A DNA stretch of 64,000 nt from Fermentimonas sp. (GTDB taxonomy: Bacteria; Bacteroidota; Bacteroidia; Bacteroidales; Dysgonomonadaceae). The translations under genes were made by a program, and so were the position numbers. Shown piece by piece: positions 10,001-17,383 of the stretch. Within the stretch, counting starts at the first letter, position 1, and each line of letters begins with the position of its first letter. The DNA is taken from assembly GCA_028683355.1 (NCBI GenBank), contig JAQUIZ010000002.1:1-64000 (forward strand), read 5' to 3'. Under the pieces are notes generated by a model that saw nothing but the letters and a program-made list of their open reading frames with translations, ran no database searches and had not been told where the DNA came from.

Positions 10001-10551
10001 GAACAATAGCCGGTCCTAATGGTGTAATTTCGCGTGAACATGGTGAAGACTATGTTAAACTAGCCAGCAACAGACGTCATGGAATAAATACCAGACTAAG
10101 AGCACAGTGGGGTGATTTCAGCTGGTCAGCTATGGTTTCTACAGGCTGGGGAGGATACTATGCATTGGATAATGATGTAAGACAAGCTATCAATAACAAC
10201 ACTATTATCTGGTCTCAGTTTTCTTATGTAAATGATATGTTTGATGCGGAAGATAATCCTAACGGCAAATATCCAAGCATGGCTGTTCCGAGTGCTTTTG
10301 GAGAACGTTCCGACTTCTGGATGGTTTCTTCATTCCGTATGTATGTTCGCAATATGACTTTCGGTTATGACTTACCAAGAGAATTACTTAAGAAAATAAA
10401 AGTAGAGAGGTTACAATTTAACCTTACCGGTAATAATTTGTGGGATTTCTATAACCCATATCCAAATAAATACAGAAATATGTATGACGGTGGACGGACT
10501 GATTATCCTACTTTGAGGACTTGGACTCTTGGTGTAAACTTAACATTTTGA
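7051..10551 (+). CDS. SusC/RagA-family TonB-linked outer-membrane glycan receptor (second)
   Basis: A 1166-residue receptor, longer than the first. The start at 7051 leads into a hydrophobic signal region; a slightly later ATG at 7066 is also possible. A carboxypeptidase-like domain (VQGKVIDENGDAVIGAS, DIDGNFSL, LSYVGYQTM, about residues 50-130) precedes the plug (VIVVGYGTQRVRDLTGAA). The barrel ends LGVNLTF with a C-terminal aromatic. Its sequence is only distantly similar to the 826 receptor, so the two systems probably import different fragments. It is 11 bp after the isomerase-like lipoprotein and 33 bp before its susD partner, forming a three-gene unit under candidate operator B. Confidence 0.95.
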   Translation: MNYKLMKMKLIFSLNVLKTICIFSLLFWCMPFAFQVHASGKVENLRNVEQDMTVQGKVIDENGDAVIGASILVVRTGGGTITDIDGNFSLSVRKGDELRLSYVGYQTMQVVVTSNVMNIQLVPSSETLDEVIVVGYGTQRVRDLTGAATNVNMDEIAELPGTSIIDALAGQVIGLNVSQSSGRPGATGSFRVRQPMSFDGNSSFNQPLIVIDDVVQVDENGEPSMTAFNMLNHSDIESMTVLKDASAAVYGSRASAGVILVKTKRGSVGTPKISYSAKLDFADAISHIKTMNAYETGVFTNRMFRQHDMMNGNTNNSAFMYSQSELNAMKNLNYDWLGEAWNPSLSQRHSLTVDGGTDKVTYFAGMNYQNQETNLGNVQDYDKWTFRTGGDINVMAGLKLSASISGYNTKQTGNNAQARISAGPWGSQSPSQDYPMLRHMPGFIPIEVELTDPTTNQLRNFYTSPWVGPRYVNTSTDSNVGSGFPVWNFFANEASNSRSFTEQNGFNANFSLTYVVPFIKGLSVRGTYAVSHGNTFNNNVGDYYMLARAGNTDKDNMHLIGDHTVWNFINYGDPNGTDISKKPSITFGKSTVKSEQINFMLMYNGTFGKHDVSATGVVERGEAEGHDEQQFYRGPGRSYNGVSATAGTLSTNANETYFRRYESGSLSYVGRANYKYDDRYLFQFVIRADASTKFAPENYWGTFPTASLGWVISEESFFKNSKMSDVFDFLKLRYSAGKTGKDNVAAWSWLQLYNINPTGGLGFGTIGGQPSMGANISGTANRDIKWDTTIKQNVGLDLNILQSRLALTTDFYYDKTTDLIMLIADEEEPIYIGAKLPPINYGKKDAWGWEFSLRWNDQIRQSLLPSWGPIKYSVGVDYSINWNKTVLGQQPTFDYPAYVNEQGSWTGYRGPDNSWGFRTWKNTSGGDGILRNQEDIDKYWAYLSDLATAAGTTPSYLGITSKEKMYPGMLAYEDIAGDLDDANRTIAGPNGVISREHGEDYVKLASNRRHGINTRLRAQWGDFSWSAMVSTGWGGYYALDNDVRQAINNNTIIWSQFSYVNDMFDAEDNPNGKYPSMAVPSAFGERSDFWMVSSFRMYVRNMTFGYDLPRELLKKIKVERLQFNLTGNNLWDFYNPYPNKYRNMYDGGRTDYPTLRTWTLGVNLTF

Positions 10552-10584
10552 TAAATCTGATTACAAAATTGAAAATATATAACA

Positions 10585-12867
10585 ATGAAAAGAATTTTAT
10601 ATAAAATATTAATTGGCGCTTTCGCTATCACGTATTTATTTTCGTGCAGCGACCAATTTCTGGAGGAAAAAAGAGATTACAACAATCTCACCACAATTGA
10701 TGTATTTAGTGATCCGGAACAGGCAAAAGCTGTTTATGCAACTATACATAAACAGATATTAGAAAGATACAATTCACCATTTGCCGGTTCTGACCCTCTA
10801 ATGAGGCAAGACCAAAATACAGGTGGAAGACAACACATTTACACTGAGGAACTATCTGATAAGGGTTTCAGAGATGGTCGCTATAATGGTTCGAACGGCA
10901 AAAACACTAAAGCTGGTAATCATATATCTAATCCGCCCTATTGGAACGACCCGAGAAATTCAACAAAAAATTATAATAATTTTAACCGTTATACGTTGTT
11001 CCCCACGGTATATCTTATAAATAGTTTTATTATTGAGATAGACCGTTCGCGTGAACTTTATGCTAACGACACTTTCTGGGACGAATTAAAAGGGCAGGCA
11101 ATTTTTGCACGTGCATGGCTATATTTTGATGCTGTTCGTCTTTGGGGTGGTGTGCCATACTATTCAACTGAAACAGATCAACCACAACCGGGAGATCGTT
11201 CATTACGTATGCCAATACAAGATTGTATAGATAAAATATGTCTTGATTTCGAAGCTGCATCTAAATTGCTTCCAGCTGTTTGGGATGCTGACAATGATGG
11301 AAGATTTACTTCTGTAGCAGCATTAGCAATGATAAGCAGGGCACGTGTATATGCAGCAAGTCCTGTATTTAATGCAAACTGGGATGACACAAGTAGTAAG
11401 AGATGGCAAGCTGCACTTGATGCCAGTCTTGCAGCAGAAGCTGCGGCCAATGCAGCAGGTTATGGAACAAGTATTAATGACATTGATTCTTGGGACAAAG
11501 CTTTCTATGCTTTTAATGGGATGCACAACCCAGAAGCAATAATAAAAATTCCTAAGAGTGATAACGTGATTCATGGAGCATTCAACAAATGGGAGACTTA
11601 TGTACGTCCCGGTGCTGTAGTTTCAGGAACAGGTGCCGGCATACCAGCTCCTGACGAGATTCTCATGAAATTCCCAATGAAAAGCGGTAAAGCTCCACTT
11701 GTTGAAAATGGATATGACGATGAGAAATTCTACAGAAACAGAGATCCCCGTTTCTACAAAACATTCGCTTTTTCTGGATGCGAGTGGCCGGGAACAGATA
11801 CTCAGATCTGGCTCTACACATATAAATATAGTACATCACAAAGTCAGATGTTCCGTTATACAGAGGGTAGCAGAGGTGATGCCGGAGCTCAGAAAAAAAG
11901 CAGGGCAATCGTATGGAAAATGTCTGACCCGAATGTTCCGGTAGGAAGTGAGTCTGTTAGTGGAACTGACATTCTTGAATATCGTTATGCAGAAATATTG
12001 TTGAATGTTGCAGAAAGTTATGCAGCCAAAGGTGAAGTTAGCAATGCGGTTAGCTATTTGACAAAAATAAGAAGTCGTGTTGGCATAGATGCTGCTAATA
12101 ATTACGGATTAAATGATGTTACTGACAAATACTCTGCAATTCGTGCAGTTCTTAATGAGCGTGCAGTAGAATTGGCATACGAAGGCAAACGTTCATGGGA
12201 TATGAGACGTTGGCTGCTATATGAAGGTGGAGCAGGATTTGACCCTCGCCTGGCTGACTTTAACGATGCTACTAGAGCTTATACTCCTGATCTTGCATGG
12301 GGAAAAGGATGGCGAATATATGACGGAAAAGATGGAAGACCTAACTATACTAAGGAGGATAATGTTCTGACTAAACTTGGAATTCCTCGTTTCTCAGGTA
12401 CAAAACATTCAAGCAAACTTTGGGCGTATGACATTAATAACGTACACGCTGTTGAAGAATGGGATACAGAACAATCGGTAATAAATCATCCTTTGAAAAC
12501 AAACGAGCTATTGCTTGCAGTTCCCGGAATCAAAAGAAATATGACTGAAGCTCAAAGAAACGCTGCTTTTGACAAGCTGGATGCAATGTATGACGGAGTT
12601 AACATGGAAACCGTAGATCCTATTTCAGATAATAGAATGGGACACAGGTACGCAATGGACAGCGGATCAAACGTAACTGATCAGAACTTCTTGTTTGCAT
12701 GGAGAGGATGGTACTATGTTTATCCAATTCATTATGATGCATACACCATAGGAAAAGGTAACGATTGGATAGAGCAGACTGCCGGCTGGATGATAGCAAA
12801 TGCTAACCCAACTGGAACAGGTCCAGAAGAACAAGATGGTACATACTATTATTGTTTACCTGAATAG
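10585..12867 (+). CDS. SusD/RagB-family surface glycan-binding lipoprotein (second, unusually long)
   Basis: A 760-residue protein with a lipoprotein signal peptide; the lipobox is LFSCSDQF (C near residue 21). SusD features are present: GQAIFARAWLYFDAVRLWGGVPYY (as two motifs, ARAWLYFDAVRLWGG then VPYY) in the N-terminal half, and ILEYRYAEILLNVAESYAAKG followed by ERAVELAYEGKRSWDMRRW near residues 470-550. Typical SusD proteins are about 500-650 residues; here an extra segment of about 150 residues follows the RagB region. It pairs with the receptor upstream and is followed by a strong terminator, so it ends its transcription unit. Confidence 0.93.
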   Translation: MKRILYKILIGAFAITYLFSCSDQFLEEKRDYNNLTTIDVFSDPEQAKAVYATIHKQILERYNSPFAGSDPLMRQDQNTGGRQHIYTEELSDKGFRDGRYNGSNGKNTKAGNHISNPPYWNDPRNSTKNYNNFNRYTLFPTVYLINSFIIEIDRSRELYANDTFWDELKGQAIFARAWLYFDAVRLWGGVPYYSTETDQPQPGDRSLRMPIQDCIDKICLDFEAASKLLPAVWDADNDGRFTSVAALAMISRARVYAASPVFNANWDDTSSKRWQAALDASLAAEAAANAAGYGTSINDIDSWDKAFYAFNGMHNPEAIIKIPKSDNVIHGAFNKWETYVRPGAVVSGTGAGIPAPDEILMKFPMKSGKAPLVENGYDDEKFYRNRDPRFYKTFAFSGCEWPGTDTQIWLYTYKYSTSQSQMFRYTEGSRGDAGAQKKSRAIVWKMSDPNVPVGSESVSGTDILEYRYAEILLNVAESYAAKGEVSNAVSYLTKIRSRVGIDAANNYGLNDVTDKYSAIRAVLNERAVELAYEGKRSWDMRRWLLYEGGAGFDPRLADFNDATRAYTPDLAWGKGWRIYDGKDGRPNYTKEDNVLTKLGIPRFSGTKHSSKLWAYDINNVHAVEEWDTEQSVINHPLKTNELLLAVPGIKRNMTEAQRNAAFDKLDAMYDGVNMETVDPISDNRMGHRYAMDSGSNVTDQNFLFAWRGWYYVYPIHYDAYTIGKGNDWIEQTAGWMIANANPTGTGPEEQDGTYYYCLPE

Positions 12868-12902
12868 ATTTGTGATAGATTAAACTAAAAAATTAGTTCT
12901 TG

Positions 12903-12937
12903 AAAAGGGCTGTTATGAAATTCATAACGGCCCTTTT
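12903..12937 (+). terminator. Rho-independent terminator after the second susD
   Basis: A stem with arms AAAAGGGCTGTTATGAA and TTCATAACGGCCCTTTTT (one G-U pair, a few central bases unpaired) is followed by a T run. It begins 35 bp after the susD stop and has the GC-rich base and U-tract of an intrinsic terminator. Confidence 0.9.
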
Positions 12938-12958
12938 TCTAAACTTTCACCTTTATTA

Positions 12959-12991
12959 TGATTACATCTGCAACCATTGATAAGTCTATGT
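12959..12991 (+). promoter_or_regulatory. candidate operator site D, degenerate copy upstream of the pectate lyases
   Basis: The bases read TGATTACA, then a spacer, then AGTCTATGTATAA. The second half is displaced by one base relative to sites A-C and starts with A rather than C, so this is a weaker match. Its position just after a terminator and about 120 bp ahead of the first pectate lyase supports a shared regulatory role. Confidence 0.35.
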
Positions 12992-13111
12992 ATAACGATA
13001 TGTTTATTTATATCATTTTTAATTATTAATACAGTTTATCCAGGCAAGTCAAGATAAATAACTATATATTAACTATATTATAAATCTATTTTAACAACAA
13101 AGATTACTAAC

Positions 13112-14803
13112 ATGAGTAAAAAGACCCTATTATTTACATTTATTCTGGTATTGTTTCAGAGTTCATATATATTGGCTCAATATCCAAGAATATCTAAAGA
13201 GGTAAGCGCTGAATCAAACAAACTGATGGAAGAAACACGCATAAAGTCTGATATAGCTTGGGAAAAAGCATTACCAATCGTTGAAGCAGAAGCAAAAGAA
13301 GGTAAACCCTATATACCTTGGGCTGCTCGTCCGGCCGACCTACCACAAGCTAATATCCCGGCTTTCCCGGGTGCTGAGGGTGGTGGTGCTTTCAGTTTTG
13401 GAGGACGCGGCGGAAAAGTTATAACAGTAACAAACCTAAACGATAGTGGCCCAGGTTCATTTAGAGAAGCATGTGAACAAGGCGGAGCACGTATCGTTGT
13501 TTTCAATGTATCCGGAATAATCAGGTTAGAATCACCACTTATTGTAAGGGCTCCCTATATCACTATTGCTGGACAGACTGCACCTGGTGATGGAGTTTGT
13601 ATTGCAGGCGAATCTTTCTGGATAAACACACACGATGTGGTTATCCGCCATATGCGATTCCGTAGAGGTGAAACCTGGGTTGGACGGCGGGATGATGCCG
13701 TAGGCGGTAATCCGGTAGGGAATATTATGTTAGACCACCTTTCAACAAGCTGGGGATTGGACGAAAATATGTCTATTTACAGGCATATGTGGAACGACAG
13801 CACCGGAAAGAGTGACCTAAAACTGGGTACAGTAAATATTACTATTCAGAATTCAATTTTCTCTGAAGCGCTTGATACCTGGAACCACTCGTTTGGCTCT
13901 ACACTCGGAGGTGAAAATTGCTCTTTTATGCGTAACTTGTGGGCAAATAATACAGGAAGAAACCCTTCAATTGGTTGGAATGGAGTATTTAATTTTGTGA
14001 ACAACGTTGTTTTTAACTGGATGCACAGATCGGTTGACGGAGGCGATTATACCTCAAAATATAACATTATAAACAACTATTATAAACCGGGACCGGTGAC
14101 TCCTACTGACTCCCCAGTTGGTCACAGAATACTTAAACCGGAATCGGGACGTAGTATGTTATCAAGAAAGGTTTATGGTATGGCTTTTGTGAATGGAAAC
14201 GTTGTTGAAGGAAACGAAAAGGTAACTAATGATAACTGGGCAGGTGGTGTTCAGATAGAAAGTCTTGGTGACACAGGTGATTACACCGACGACATCCGAT
14301 CAAAAACGCCGTTCGCTATGCCAAACTTAACAATCATCGACCCATACGAAGCATATGATTTTGTATTAGAAAATGCTGGTGCTACTCTTCCAAGGAGAGA
14401 CGCAGTTGATGAAAGAATTACAAGAGTTGTCAGAACAGGTGTTATAGAGTATGCGGAAAATGTGAATCTTGATGGAATACCAAAATTCGAACACCGTCGT
14501 TTACCTGATGACTCTTACAAACTTGGAATTATTACTGATATAAGTCAGGTTGGCGGATATCCTGAATATAAAGGAACACCTTACAAAGATTCAGATGCTG
14601 ATGGAATGCCTGATTGGTGGGAAGTTAAATATGGCTTAAATCCAAATGACGCTTCTGACGCTAATGGCGACTTAAATGGTGACGGATACACAAATATTGA
14701 AAAGTTTATCAATGGAATAAATCCTGAAACAAAAATTGACTGGACAAATCCAAAATTCAATTTCGATACATTGAAATCTAACGGAAATATTCATAAGCAA
14801 TAA
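13112..14803 (+). CDS. secreted polysaccharide lyase family 1 pectate lyase (first of a tandem pair)
   Basis: A 563-residue protein with a signal peptide ending at ILAQ. A conserved linker (AWEKALPIVEAEAKEG) leads to FPGAEGGGAFSFGGRGGKV and a right-handed beta-helix. It shows TIAGQTAPGDG, VIRHMRFRRG and LDHLSTSWGLDE, the last matching the PL1 calcium-site motif (DH-S-S-DE). PL1 enzymes cleave galacturonan by beta-elimination using a catalytic Arg and calcium. The C-terminus (about 490-540) has Asp-rich calcium-binding repeats (DSDADGMPDWWEVKYGLNP, DANGDLNGDGYTNIEKF) like thrombospondin-type-3 or EF-hand loops. The paralogue starts 27 bp downstream. Likely acts outside the cytoplasm on pectin backbone. 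Confidence 0.88.
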   Translation: MSKKTLLFTFILVLFQSSYILAQYPRISKEVSAESNKLMEETRIKSDIAWEKALPIVEAEAKEGKPYIPWAARPADLPQANIPAFPGAEGGGAFSFGGRGGKVITVTNLNDSGPGSFREACEQGGARIVVFNVSGIIRLESPLIVRAPYITIAGQTAPGDGVCIAGESFWINTHDVVIRHMRFRRGETWVGRRDDAVGGNPVGNIMLDHLSTSWGLDENMSIYRHMWNDSTGKSDLKLGTVNITIQNSIFSEALDTWNHSFGSTLGGENCSFMRNLWANNTGRNPSIGWNGVFNFVNNVVFNWMHRSVDGGDYTSKYNIINNYYKPGPVTPTDSPVGHRILKPESGRSMLSRKVYGMAFVNGNVVEGNEKVTNDNWAGGVQIESLGDTGDYTDDIRSKTPFAMPNLTIIDPYEAYDFVLENAGATLPRRDAVDERITRVVRTGVIEYAENVNLDGIPKFEHRRLPDDSYKLGIITDISQVGGYPEYKGTPYKDSDADGMPDWWEVKYGLNPNDASDANGDLNGDGYTNIEKFINGINPETKIDWTNPKFNFDTLKSNGNIHKQ

Positions 14804-14830
14804 AACAATATTAAGAAAACACAAAATATT

Positions 14831-16531
14831 ATGAGAATATTTAAGCGTAGTGCCTTATTTATAGTTTTGACAATTGCTACGCCTGCATATATACAGGCAC
14901 AATATCCACTAATACCTGTTGAGGAGGAGAAAGAGGGAGTAATTTTCATGGAAAAAGTGAAACGCCATAATGAAGCGGCGTGGGAAAAAGCTCTTCCAAT
15001 AATAGAAAAAGAAGCACGTGAAGGACGTCCATATATTCCTTGGGCAGGTATACCTAATGCATTACCACAAGCAACAATACCAGCATTTCCGGGCGCCGAA
15101 GGCGGAGGTATGTTTACACCTGGTGGCAGAGGTGGAAAAGTATATGTAGTGACAAGTCTTGCAGATAGTGGTCCGGGAACATTCAGAGAAGCATGCGAAG
15201 CAGGCGGAGCACGTACTGTTGTGTTCAATGTAGCTGGTATGATTCGTTTAGAAACACCCATTTCCATTCAAGCTCCATACATCACGATTGCCGGGCAAAC
15301 AGCTCCGGGTGATGGTATTGTAATTGCTGGTGAGTCGGTAGATATAGATACTCACGATGTGATTATACGTCATATGCGCTTCAGAAGAGGTGAAGTTAAC
15401 GTATTAAGGCGTGATGATGCAGTCAGCGGAGAAGCCATAGGTAATATTATTATAGACCACACTTCTGCCAGCTGGGGGATTGATGAGTCGTTATCGCTTT
15501 ACAGAAACATGTGGAGTCCGGAACCTGATCGTCACCCGGACAGAAGCCCCGAGAAACTTCCTACAGTAAATATCACAATTCAGAATAGCATTATAGCTGA
15601 AACTCTGGACTTATACAATCATGCATTCGGAAGTACTTTCGGAGGTCTTAACAGCACCATGGCAAGAAATCTTTTTGCCAACAACGTTGCACGTAATCCA
15701 TCGGTAGGCATGTGGGGCGACCTTGCGTTTGTGAACAACGTGCTTTTCAACTGGTGGAACAGAACACTTGACGGTGGTGATTACAGGTCGATGTGGAATC
15801 TTATCAACAACTATTATAAGCCTGGACCCATTACTCCTGAAGATAGCCCAATACGCTACAGGATTGCAAAACCTGAAAAAGGAAGTATTGATACCACAAT
15901 CTTTGGAAGGATTTACGCACATGGGAACAAAATTCACGACAATAAATTAATCTCAGAAGACAACTGGGCAGGCGGAATTCAACTTGGCATGCCGCATGAA
16001 GAAGCTATACCCTATTTTGATCAAGTTCGTTCAAGAAGACCTTTCCCGATGGCTGATGTTAGAATTATGCCTGCTCAAGAGGCTTTTGAATGGGTACTGG
16101 ATAATTCAGGTGCTACCATTCCCAAAAGAGATGAGGTAGATGAACGTATTGTTAAACAAGTGAGAACCGGTATTATTGAATATAAGGAAGGTCTGGATAC
16201 CAAAGACTCTAAATATGTAAAAAGGAGGCTACCAGCCGATTCATACAAAAAAGGTATTATTACCGGTATAGAACAGGTGGGAGGCTATCCCGAATATAAA
16301 GGAACACCTTATAAAGATTCGGATAGTGATGGTATGCCCGACTGGTGGGAGGTAAAATACGGGTTGAATCCTAATGATCCTTCAGATGTTAATGGTGATA
16401 TAAACGGAGATGGTTATACCAATATCGAGAAATTTATTAATGGAATAGATCCGGAAACTAAAGTCGATTGGGGTAATCTGCAGTTTAATTACGATACACT
16501 GAGTGAAAAAAGGTATCTTCATCAACAATAA
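14831..16531 (+). CDS. secreted polysaccharide lyase family 1 pectate lyase (second of a tandem pair)
   Basis: A 566-residue paralogue of the preceding gene with the same order of parts: signal peptide (ending IQAQ), AWEKALPIIEKEAREG linker, FPGAEGGGMFTPGGRGGKV, beta-helix with IIRHMRFRRG and IDHTSASWGIDE, and the C-terminal calcium-binding segment (DSDSDGMPDWWEVKYGLNP, DVNGDINGDGYTNIEKF). The C-terminal tails of the two proteins are almost identical while the helix regions differ more, which fits a duplication followed by divergence in substrate cleft loops. It carries an extra charged insertion (EPDRHPDRSPEKLP) where the first has a shorter loop. The DUF3826-type gene follows 62 bp later. 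Confidence 0.88.
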   Translation: MRIFKRSALFIVLTIATPAYIQAQYPLIPVEEEKEGVIFMEKVKRHNEAAWEKALPIIEKEAREGRPYIPWAGIPNALPQATIPAFPGAEGGGMFTPGGRGGKVYVVTSLADSGPGTFREACEAGGARTVVFNVAGMIRLETPISIQAPYITIAGQTAPGDGIVIAGESVDIDTHDVIIRHMRFRRGEVNVLRRDDAVSGEAIGNIIIDHTSASWGIDESLSLYRNMWSPEPDRHPDRSPEKLPTVNITIQNSIIAETLDLYNHAFGSTFGGLNSTMARNLFANNVARNPSVGMWGDLAFVNNVLFNWWNRTLDGGDYRSMWNLINNYYKPGPITPEDSPIRYRIAKPEKGSIDTTIFGRIYAHGNKIHDNKLISEDNWAGGIQLGMPHEEAIPYFDQVRSRRPFPMADVRIMPAQEAFEWVLDNSGATIPKRDEVDERIVKQVRTGIIEYKEGLDTKDSKYVKRRLPADSYKKGIITGIEQVGGYPEYKGTPYKDSDSDGMPDWWEVKYGLNPNDPSDVNGDINGDGYTNIEKFINGIDPETKVDWGNLQFNYDTLSEKRYLHQQ

Positions 16532-16593
16532 TCCTAGTATAATATAAATAATTAATTAATCAGGAATAAAATATTCACTGTATAATAATAAAG

Positions 16594-17262
16594 ATGAAAA
16601 GAAGTATAATTGTAGTATGCTTAATGGCGATAGGATTATTTCCATTATTCGCACAAAAAGCAAAGACTGCTGAAGAAAAACAATATTTGGAGGTATTGAA
16701 GAACCGTTCCGAAAAAATATTAGATCAGTATGTGGAACTTGATGAGGGTGAAACCAGGGATAAAGTAATAGACCTAATGGTTAAGCAGTACTGGGATCTA
16801 AATAAAGTTCATGACGGCAACAGCAGTAAAATAAAAGAACTTAAAAATAAAGGCTTATCTGGTGATAAACTTGATAAAAAGAGAAGTAAACTTGAGAAGA
16901 ATGCAGATAAGAAACTATTGAATCTTCAAAAGAAATATCTCAGAAATTTATCCAAATTAATCGATAGTCAGCAGATTGACGGCATAAAAGATGGAATGAC
17001 GCTAGGTGCAATGAACCACAATTACCGTGGATTCACAGAGATGATTCCATCGCTCACTGCTGAAGAAAAAGAGTACATTAAAAACCAATTGCTGGAAGCT
17101 AGAGATATTGCAATGAATAAAGGTTCTTCAGAAGCCAAACAAGCTATTTTTAGACAATATAAAGGCAAAATAAACAACTATCTTTCAGGAGAAAGAGGTT
17201 ATGATCTTGAAAAAGAAGGAAAACAATGGCAGGAACGAATTAAAAACATGAAGAAAGAGTAG
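16594..17262 (+). CDS. secreted DUF3826-type helical protein
   Basis: A 222-residue protein with a signal peptide ending at LFAQ. The mature part is Lys/Glu-rich and predicted helical, with EILDQYVELDEG-like heptads (seen as SEKILDQYVELDEGE) and AMNHNYRGFTEMIPSLTAEE. I recognise this as resembling the DUF3826 family, which is recurrently encoded next to pectate lyases in Bacteroidota; this is from memory and unverified. No catalytic motif is evident. It follows the lyase pair and may be cotranscribed with them, ending just before a strong hairpin at 17329-17369. A periplasmic accessory or oligogalacturonide-binding role is only inferred from context. Confidence 0.65.
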   Translation: MKRSIIVVCLMAIGLFPLFAQKAKTAEEKQYLEVLKNRSEKILDQYVELDEGETRDKVIDLMVKQYWDLNKVHDGNSSKIKELKNKGLSGDKLDKKRSKLEKNADKKLLNLQKKYLRNLSKLIDSQQIDGIKDGMTLGAMNHNYRGFTEMIPSLTAEEKEYIKNQLLEARDIAMNKGSSEAKQAIFRQYKGKINNYLSGERGYDLEKEGKQWQERIKNMKKE

Positions 17263-17319
17263 TTCATCTATTAGAGCTTTATTAACATCATTGTTTTTAA
17301 GTAGTCTCGGTTTTTTATC

Positions 17320-17327
17320 TATATTTG
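17320..17327 (+). promoter_or_regulatory. possible -7 box ahead of the hybrid two-component gene
   Basis: TATATTTG matches the Bacteroidota -7 consensus TAnnTTTG, 57 bp before the regulator start. No good -33 TTTG at the normal spacing is seen. The predicted transcription start would fall inside the left arm of the adjacent hairpin, which makes the call uncertain. Confidence 0.3.
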
Positions 17328-17328
17328 T

Positions 17329-17369
17329 AAAATAGTACTTGTTTATTTTATTTAAACAAGTACTATTTT
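17329..17369. terminator. perfect 17-bp stem hairpin with flanking A and T runs
   Basis: AAAATAGTACTTGTTTA-type arm at 17329-17345 pairs perfectly with 17353-17369, leaving a 7-base loop; T residues follow and A residues precede. It lies 66 bp after the DUF3826-type stop and 14 bp before the regulator start, so it can end the lyase transcript. Because it overlaps the predicted leader of the regulator mRNA it could also act as an attenuator. It is AT-rich, hence weaker than the 12903 terminator. Confidence 0.6.
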
Positions 17370-17383
17370 TTATAAATGATAAT

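Noticed and set aside
10558..10568. TGATTACAAAA copy between susC2 and susD2
   Set aside because: The first half matches the candidate operator but no CGTCT follows at the right spacing, and it lies within an operon, so it is treated as chance.
14791..15267. 158-residue minus-strand frame antisense to the second pectate lyase
   Set aside because: Mirrors a Gly/Ala-rich coding region of a clear PL1 gene and has Pro-rich translation without homology features.
17339..17383. Upstream ATG for the HTCS gene
   Set aside because: It lies inside the hairpin and would bury the signal peptide behind 15 extra residues; the ATG at 17384 fits better.
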